Source of the DNA: Fidelibacterota bacterium | Lineage (GTDB): Bacteria > Fidelibacterota > UBA8477 > JABMPR01 | Assembly: GCA_016844945.1 (NCBI GenBank) | Contig: JAERTJ010000166.1 | Coordinates: 1-32,303 of the forward strand | Length of the DNA stretch: 32,303 nt | Reading direction: 5' to 3' | Part shown: positions 27,604-32,303 of the stretch, in pieces | Numbering within the stretch: the stretch's first letter is position 1 | Layout of the letters: each line of letters begins with the position of its first letter | Program-made: the position numbers and the translations under genes | The notes under the pieces: model-generated | Databases searched by the model: none | Seen by the model: only the letters and a program-made list of their open reading frames with translations | What the model was told of the DNA's origin: nothing

Positions 27604-29302
27604 TCAAAACAGGGTAAAGCTACTTTTTGCTCTCAGTCGGGGAATGATTGTCATCTCTCTGCTAGTGGGTGTAGTGGTTTCCACGCTTGTCCTGGCGAAT
27701 TATTATCAGATCCAAAAAGCTGATGTTCTCAACGCTTCGGGTTTGAGTGTCCTGAAGGAACAGCTAAAAGAAAATACCCAGGATCAGGTGTTGAGAGATG
27801 ATGTCCGAACTGTTCATCTGCTGGCTAGAAAGGCTTACTTCAATAGTTTGTGGCAAGTCAGAACCGGTGGATATATTATCCTCATTAGCCTGGCGATATT
27901 TACCCTATCCTTAAAAATATTTAATTCAGTTAAGCGAAAACTCCCTGATCCAAGACAATATGCTAAAACACCTGAGTTCTTAAATTTTTCCCAATCGATT
28001 CAAGGGATGATTCTGGGTACGGGCGGGGTGCTGTTCGCCAGTGGGCTGCTGGTTGCTTTCATGAGTAGCAGCCTCATACCCTCAGACAAAGAATCGGATT
28101 CCATGCTCAAATTGGATCAGCCCATTGATCTCAAGGAGCACTGGCCAAATTTCAGGGGACCAGGTGGAATAGGAATAGCCACAACAACTAAAGCCCCCCT
28201 GGAGTGGGATGGACCGACAGACAAAAACATTATCTGGAAGTCGCCTATTCCTCGTGAAGGATACAGCTCACCCATCATTGTAAAAGATCAGTTATTCCTC
28301 ACTGGTGGAGATGCCACCACCCGTGAAGTATTCTGCTACAATACTGATACAGGGGAATTGTTATGGCGACAAATCGTACCCAATATGTTGCCACCAGATA
28401 GTGAGTTTGATTTTGAATTTGTGGACCCTGGAACTGGCTTTGCAGCTCCTACTATGGCCACAGATGGGAAGCGTATCATGGCGATATTTGCCACAGGGGA
28501 CCTGGTCTGCTACACCGTCAATGGGGACAGAGTCTGGGGTAGGAACCTGGGATTGTTGGACAATCATTATGCCCATTCCTCATCCCTCATTGTCCATGAA
28601 AATCTCTGTCTCATCCAATACGATAGCTTTGTTAATCCACGGCTCATCGCCGTAGATATTTCAAATGGAGCCATTGTCTGGGAAAAATCACGTGAGACCA
28701 TCTCCTGGTCATCTCCCATCTGTGTTGATACTGGCACTCGGACTGAATTGATCCTGGCAGACAGTAAATATGTTACTTCCTATAATCCGCTCACTGGTGA
28801 TGAATACTGGTCCATCGAATGCTTGTCAGGGGAAGTTGGACCTTCGCCAGCCTACGCTGATGGGTATGTGTTTGTCTCCAATGAGTATGCGACTTCAAGT
28901 GGTTTGAAGATCAATTCACCAGATTCTGATCCACCCGTGGAACTTATCTGGCAATCCTATGATGGCTTGCCTAACACCTCAAGTCCCGTTGCCATGAACG
29001 AATTACTCCTACTAGCAACCAGTGGTGGGATGGTCACTATGCTGAACGCGCTGACAGGAGAGGTTGTCTGGGAAGAATATCTGGGGGTTGGGTTCTACTC
29101 ATCGGCAGTCATTGTTGAGGATCGGGTCTATCTCATCGATCTGGGTGGTAAAATGCACATCTTTAAGTTTGGACCCACATATGAGTCCATCAGCATCAAT
29201 GAGCTGGGCGAGGGATGCTCCACAACACCTGCCATTGTGAATGACCGGATATACATCCGGGGAGATAAGCATCTTTACTGTATCGGAGAGTCCGGTTCCT
29301 GA
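27587..29302 (+). CDS. Multi-helix membrane protein with PQQ-like beta-propeller
   Basis: I choose the ATG at 27587, which overlaps the NapH-like gene by 17 bases; an earlier in-frame ATG at 27452 would add a shadow of that gene. The 571 residues start with three membrane helices (about 16-38, 94-114 and 139-160). The helical loop between the first two (45-90) probably lies outside the membrane. The C-terminal part is a periplasmic propeller (about 185-571) beginning HWPNFRGPGGIG, with blades such as KNIIWKSPIP, TGELLWRQIVP, NGAIVWEKSRE and TGEVVWEEYLG. The first helices may dock on the NapH-like protein encoded just upstream (inference). As in the other propellers of this operon, residues needed for quinoprotein dehydrogenase chemistry are not apparent. 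It is the last gene before a repeat-filled gap. Confidence 0.85.
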   Translation: MNPSDDQNRVKLLFALSRGMIVISLLVGVVVSTLVLANYYQIQKADVLNASGLSVLKEQLKENTQDQVLRDDVRTVHLLARKAYFNSLWQVRTGGYIILISLAIFTLSLKIFNSVKRKLPDPRQYAKTPEFLNFSQSIQGMILGTGGVLFASGLLVAFMSSSLIPSDKESDSMLKLDQPIDLKEHWPNFRGPGGIGIATTTKAPLEWDGPTDKNIIWKSPIPREGYSSPIIVKDQLFLTGGDATTREVFCYNTDTGELLWRQIVPNMLPPDSEFDFEFVDPGTGFAAPTMATDGKRIMAIFATGDLVCYTVNGDRVWGRNLGLLDNHYAHSSSLIVHENLCLIQYDSFVNPRLIAVDISNGAIVWEKSRETISWSSPICVDTGTRTELILADSKYVTSYNPLTGDEYWSIECLSGEVGPSPAYADGYVFVSNEYATSSGLKINSPDSDPPVELIWQSYDGLPNTSSPVAMNELLLLATSGGMVTMLNALTGEVVWEEYLGVGFYSSAVIVEDRVYLIDLGGKMHIFKFGPTYESISINELGEGCSTTPAIVNDRIYIRGDKHLYCIGESGS

Positions 29303-29347
29303 TATGCGAATCATTGATAGTGAGAATATGACTATGAGTAATGCCCA

Positions 29348-29389
29348 TCTTTGCGAGCCACACGTCGCGACGGGTGGCGAAGCAATCCC
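29348..29389 (+). repeat. Dispersed palindromic repeat, copy 1
   Basis: The unit begins TCTTTGCGAG (29348-29357) and ends CGAAGCAATCC (29378-29388) around a near-perfect 22-base palindrome (29357-29378; one mismatched pair). The same arms occur reverse-complemented at 29517-29557, so this is one member of a repeat family whose core varies. It resembles REP/MITE-like intergenic elements seen in many bacterial draft genomes; I cannot count copies elsewhere. Confidence 0.6.
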
Positions 29390-29431
29390 TTGGGAGAAAT
29401 CTCGGAACTACACCTTACTTTTAAACAAAGG

Positions 29432-29440
29432 TGGTATAAT
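29432..29440 (+). promoter_or_regulatory. Extended -10 promoter element (TGnTATAAT)
   Basis: A perfect TATAAT (29435-29440) preceded by TG one base away (29432-29433) makes an extended -10 element, about 148 bases before the diaphorase gene. No good -35 box lies at the right distance, which extended -10 promoters tolerate. If the housekeeping sigma of this organism prefers another consensus, as in Bacteroidota, this may be coincidental. Confidence 0.35.
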
Positions 29441-29444
29441 TTTT

Positions 29445-29474
29445 CCCTTCGACAAGCTCAGGGACCGGAGGGTA
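29445..29474 (+). repeat. CCCT/AGGG hairpin repeat element
   Basis: CCCTTCGACAAGCTCAGGG followed by accggaggg forms a short stem (CCCT/AGGG) with a further GG-rich arm. This motif, read in other frames as LRQAQGPE, is familiar as a dispersed repeat in many metagenome-derived genomes. It sits between the two inverted repeat copies and just after the extended -10. Confidence 0.45.
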
Positions 29475-29516
29475 GAGGTGTCGCTGGATCCATTGGGTAC
29501 AGTATTCATCCAAGAA

Positions 29517-29557
29517 GGATTGCTTCGTCTTCCGCCAGCGTGGAATCCTCGCAAAGA
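29517..29557 (-). repeat. Dispersed palindromic repeat, copy 2 (inverted)
   Basis: GGATTGCTTCG (29517-29527) and CTCGCAAAGA (29548-29557) are the reverse complements of the arms of the copy at 29348-29389. The core differs (an imperfect TTCC...GGAA palindrome), as expected for related members of one family. The two copies face each other across about 127 bases. Confidence 0.6.
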
Positions 29558-29587
29558 CGTGGGCGGGAATAAGATGCAGGTGTTGGG

Positions 29588-31945
29588 TTGAAGCAGGTCT
29601 CTGATTTAAACCTGCACAAGGTGGATACCATCATTGAAGAGGTTGGAACCAACCCGGATGCAGTGATTCCAATTCTCCTGGCTGTGCAAAAAGAGTACAA
29701 TTATCTCCCAGAATACGCCATGCGGCGGATTGTGGAGAAAACGCCTATATCCGCTGCAACCATTACCGGGATTGCCAGTTTTTATACCCACTTCAGGTTG
29801 GAGCCCGCAGGCAACCATTTTGTCAATGTCTGCACGGGAACCGCCTGCCACGTAAAAGGCTCAGACCGCCTCCTGCAAACACTTCATTCTCATCTAAATC
29901 TTAGTGCCCAACAAGACACAGATAAGGATGGTATCTTTACCATTCAAAAAGTTGCCTGTTTGGGATGCTGTACCTTAGCTCCTGTGGTTCAAATTGATGA
30001 CACGACCTATGGACATGTCGCACCCAATCAGATTCCAGAGATACTTACAGATTTTCAAGACAGGATTGGTCAGACAACCGATGAGGCAGCGCTGAGAGAA
30101 CTGGGTAGCTCTAATGAAGTTGGCGAAATCAGGGTAGGACTGGGGTCATGCTGTGTCGCAGGAGGGAGTAACAACGTAAGACTGGCAATTGAAGCAGCCC
30201 TTAAAGCTGAAAATCTTGATATGCCAGTCAAACACGTGGGTTGCGTAGGGATGTGTCACAATACGCCCCTGGTGGAAGTCCAGAAACCTGGTGAAACAGC
30301 CCAGTTTTATTCAAATGTGACTTCAGAGGTGGCTGAAGATATTGTCCAATCCCACTTCCAGCCAACCAGACGTACAGACCGCTGGCGTAGATCAATTCGC
30401 AAACTTCTTGAATCACCCTTCTCAACACCCAGAGAGGAGGTCTTAAGTCGGTTTGCATTGGATGTTCGTGATGAGCCAGTCGCCAATTTTCTGGATCGTC
30501 AGGTTCGCATTGCCACGGAGCACTCTGGGGTGCTCAGTCCACTGGATATGGCTGAGTATGAGCGACTTGGAGGATTTCAAGCGCTTCGAACAGCCCTATT
30601 GGATATGAGTCGGGACAGCATTATTGATAGCATTGACTCAAGCGGCCTAAGAGGGCGGGGTGGCGGTGGATTTCCCACAGGCAAAAAGATGGCCATGGTC
30701 CGGGCAACGGAGTCAGAAACTAAATATATCATATGCAATGGAGATGAAGGAGATCCCGGCGCTTTTATGGATCGTATGCTCCTGGAATCTTATCCCTTCA
30801 GGGTCATCGAGGGGATGGTGATAGCTGCAAAAGCCGTAGGTGCGACACAAGGATTTCTATACATCAGAGCTGAATATCCCCTGGCAGTAGAGCGGATCAA
30901 CCTGGCATTGAAACAATGTTATTCTGCAGGTATTCTGGGGAAAAACATCCTCCATAGCGGCGTTGATCTGGAGCTCAGCATTCGTGAGGGGGCGGGCGGA
31001 TTTGTGTGTGGTGAAGAAACTGCCCTGATTCTATCCATTGAAGGGGAGCGGGGTATGCCCAATGTTCGGCCACCCTTTCCAGCAGAAGAAGGACTCTGGA
31101 ATCAACCCACCTCTGTCAATAATGTGGAAACCTTCAGCCTGATCCCCTGGATAATCAACCATGGTGCAGAAGCTTTTTCAAGCCTGGGAACGCCAAGCAG
31201 TACGGGCACAAAGGTATTTGCCCTGGCGGGTAAAGTGAAAAATGGCGGACTTATAGAGGTCCCCATGGGCATCACCATTAAAGAAATTATTGAAGATGTA
31301 GGCGGCGGTGTTAGGGAAGGACGACAGTTTAAGGCTGTCCAGATTGGAGGACCCTCAGGCGGGTGCATCCCTGCTTCACTGGCAGATACTCCAGTGGATT
31401 ATGAATCTTTAACTGAAGTAGGCGCCATGATGGGCTCTGGCGGCTTATTGGTCATGGATGATCAGGATTGTATGGTGGATATCGCCCGATATTTCCTCAG
31501 CTTCACCCAGGATCAATCCTGTGGTAAATGCACCTTTTGTCGAGTAGGTACCAAACGGATGCTGGAAATCCTTGAAAAATTGTGTGCCGGAGATGGCATC
31601 CTCAATGATCTTGATGAACTGGAAGATCTGGCAGCCAAGGTGAAGATGGGGTCAATCTGTGGTCTGGGAAAGACTGCACCCAATCCTGTACTCACAACCC
31701 TGGAATATTTTCGATCAGAATACCTGGCTCATATCGAAGGCAAATGCCCGGCTGGCAAGTGTGTGGAGCTGATTCAGTACTCCATCAATGATAAATGCAC
31801 GGGTTGTACAAAATGTGCTCAGGAGTGCCCAGTTGATGCCATTCCACTCAAGCCTTATGAGTTGCATGAAATTGAACAGGACCTGTGTATCAAATGTGAT
31901 ACCTGTCTTCAGGTCTGTGAGGATGATGCGGTGGTGATCACATGA
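29588..31945 (+). CDS. NuoE-NuoF-type NADH diaphorase fusion with two extra ferredoxin clusters
   Basis: The TTG at 29588 is the first start after an in-frame stop at 29570. The 785-residue protein is a soluble diaphorase. Residues 1-160 are a NuoE domain with a [2Fe-2S] site (C82-x4-C87, C124-x3-C128). A second thioredoxin-like domain (180-255) keeps C219-x3-C223 but has C188/C189 in place of the first pair. The NuoF part follows: NADH loop GLRGRGGGGFPTGKK (353-367), FMN motif NGDEGDPGAFMDR (384-396), IREGAGGFVCGEETAL (465-480), SLBB region (about 540-630), and [4Fe-4S] ligands C645, C648, C651, C691. The C-terminus adds two clusters, C737/C740/C743/C747 and C767/C770/C773/C777. This layout is typical of beta subunits of NAD-linked, often bifurcating, [FeFe]-hydrogenases or formate dehydrogenases. 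The next gene overlaps by 4 bases. Confidence 0.92.
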   Translation: MKQVSDLNLHKVDTIIEEVGTNPDAVIPILLAVQKEYNYLPEYAMRRIVEKTPISAATITGIASFYTHFRLEPAGNHFVNVCTGTACHVKGSDRLLQTLHSHLNLSAQQDTDKDGIFTIQKVACLGCCTLAPVVQIDDTTYGHVAPNQIPEILTDFQDRIGQTTDEAALRELGSSNEVGEIRVGLGSCCVAGGSNNVRLAIEAALKAENLDMPVKHVGCVGMCHNTPLVEVQKPGETAQFYSNVTSEVAEDIVQSHFQPTRRTDRWRRSIRKLLESPFSTPREEVLSRFALDVRDEPVANFLDRQVRIATEHSGVLSPLDMAEYERLGGFQALRTALLDMSRDSIIDSIDSSGLRGRGGGGFPTGKKMAMVRATESETKYIICNGDEGDPGAFMDRMLLESYPFRVIEGMVIAAKAVGATQGFLYIRAEYPLAVERINLALKQCYSAGILGKNILHSGVDLELSIREGAGGFVCGEETALILSIEGERGMPNVRPPFPAEEGLWNQPTSVNNVETFSLIPWIINHGAEAFSSLGTPSSTGTKVFALAGKVKNGGLIEVPMGITIKEIIEDVGGGVREGRQFKAVQIGGPSGGCIPASLADTPVDYESLTEVGAMMGSGGLLVMDDQDCMVDIARYFLSFTQDQSCGKCTFCRVGTKRMLEILEKLCAGDGILNDLDELEDLAAKVKMGSICGLGKTAPNPVLTTLEYFRSEYLAHIEGKCPAGKCVELIQYSINDKCTGCTKCAQECPVDAIPLKPYELHEIEQDLCIKCDTCLQVCEDDAVVIT

Positions 31946-32303
31946 TCAATCTACGAATAGATAACCAGTCCATAAGAGTAGAGGAGGGCACTACTATCCT
32001 ACAGGCTGCCCAGGGTTTGGGCATATCTATTCCCACCATGTGCCATTTATCAGAATTTCATAATACCACATCATGTATGATTTGTAGCGTTCAATCTGGG
32101 GATAGGATGCTGCCATCCTGTTCAACCCGTGTCTCCGAAGGCATGGACATTCAGACCCGGAGCGAAGCTGTGATCGATTTTCGTAAGAGTACCGTGGAAT
32201 TGCTATTTGCCGAGCATGTAGGCGAATGCGTTGCACCCTGCGAATTGGCTTGCCCGGCTCACCTTCAAATCCCCTTGATGATGAAACAGATTGAAACTCG
32301 GGA
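31942..32303 (+). CDS. [2Fe-2S] ferredoxin/GltD-like flavoprotein subunit (3' partial)
   Basis: The ATG overlaps the diaphorase stop (ATGA) and the frame runs off the window after about 120 residues. Residues 1-75 are a plant-type [2Fe-2S] domain with C34-x10-C45-x2-C48-x11-C60, as at the N-terminus of NuoG or HydA. Immediately after, GECVAPCELACPAHLQIPL (C96, C100, C104-P) starts a Fer4_20-like domain, the cap of GltD/DPD-type FAD-NAD(P) oxidoreductases, rather than the His-Cys cluster normal in NuoG. The rest is therefore predicted to bind FAD and NAD(P). Coupled translation with the diaphorase implies one complex. Whether the catalytic subunit is a formate dehydrogenase, hydrogenase or other enzyme lies beyond the window. 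Confidence 0.8.
   Translation, partial: MINLRIDNQSIRVEEGTTILQAAQGLGISIPTMCHLSEFHNTTSCMICSVQSGDRMLPSCSTRVSEGMDIQTRSEAVIDFRKSTVELLFAEHVGECVAPCELACPAHLQIPLMMKQIETR

Noticed and set aside
21722..29302. PQQ-dependent dehydrogenases or multihaem cytochromes
   Set aside because: The propellers lack visible quinoprotein catalytic residues, and no CxxCH haem motif was found in any product of the operon.
29241..29591. Open frame of about 116 codons across the repeat gap
   Set aside because: It begins inside the propeller gene and its sequence is made of the dispersed repeats, which give stop-free frames in many genomes.
1..32303. CRISPR array, tRNA, rRNA, integrase or insertion sequence
   Set aside because: No regularly spaced direct repeats, cloverleaf-like segments, rRNA signatures or transposase motifs were seen on either strand.

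Overview
The window reads as a piece of a Gram-negative chromosome from the FCB superphylum, most like Neomarinimicrobiota, Calditrichota or KSB1-type lineages. This is inferred from two secreted proteins that end in the YPNPxNP-type FlgD-like/type IX sorting domain, a PorV/PorQ-like outer-membrane protein, a periplasmic SUMF1-like lipoprotein with PKD domains, and the general gene mix. No marker gene is present, so the phylum is not proven. Every credible gene lies on the + strand. No gap between genes exceeds 300 bases; the longest are 29303-29587, 21465-21721 and 12149-12343. I see no tRNA, rRNA, CRISPR array, transposase or integrase.

Region 1 (1-9559) is a surface-protein operon. It holds the C-terminal part of a giant beta-rich secreted protein (more than 2400 residues), a PorV/PorQ-like barrel overlapping it by 4 bases, and an LPP20-like lipoprotein. 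Region 2 (9643-14527) has a YdjM/DUF457 membrane hydrolase, a PKD plus SUMF1-like lipoprotein and a CotH-kinase-like protein with a sorting domain.

Region 3 (14611-18931) is the first candidate for an undescribed system. A tight three-gene operon encodes an unrecognised 353-residue protein, a protein with an anti-sigma-like HC2 zinc-finger motif, and a 758-residue protein. In the last, an AAA-less Lon-type (S16) Ser-Lys protease domain is joined through one transmembrane helix to an FG-GAP/VCBS extracytoplasmic domain. An array of AAATAGA/TCTATTT half-sites lies upstream. The layout suggests transmembrane signalling with regulated proteolysis. Region 4 (19110-21464) is an SLC13-type permease with four RCK_C domains.

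Region 5 (21722-29302) is the second candidate. Six genes, five of them overlapping or within 15 bases of a neighbour, encode three PQQ-like beta-propellers, an NHL-propeller with a CGCC motif, a tiny four-cysteine membrane protein, a NapG-like Tat-exported ferredoxin with four cluster motifs, and a NapH-like membrane ferredoxin with an extra C-terminal cluster. It looks like a membrane-to-periplasm electron-transfer assembly without a recognisable terminal enzyme. (Counting all products there are seven genes including the terminal membrane propeller.)

Region 6 (29588-window end) encodes a NuoE-NuoF-type diaphorase fusion and the start of a [2Fe-2S]/GltD-like flavoprotein, as in soluble NAD-linked hydrogenase or formate dehydrogenase complexes. 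A 285-base gap filled with palindromic dispersed-repeat copies and an extended -10 element separates it from region 5.
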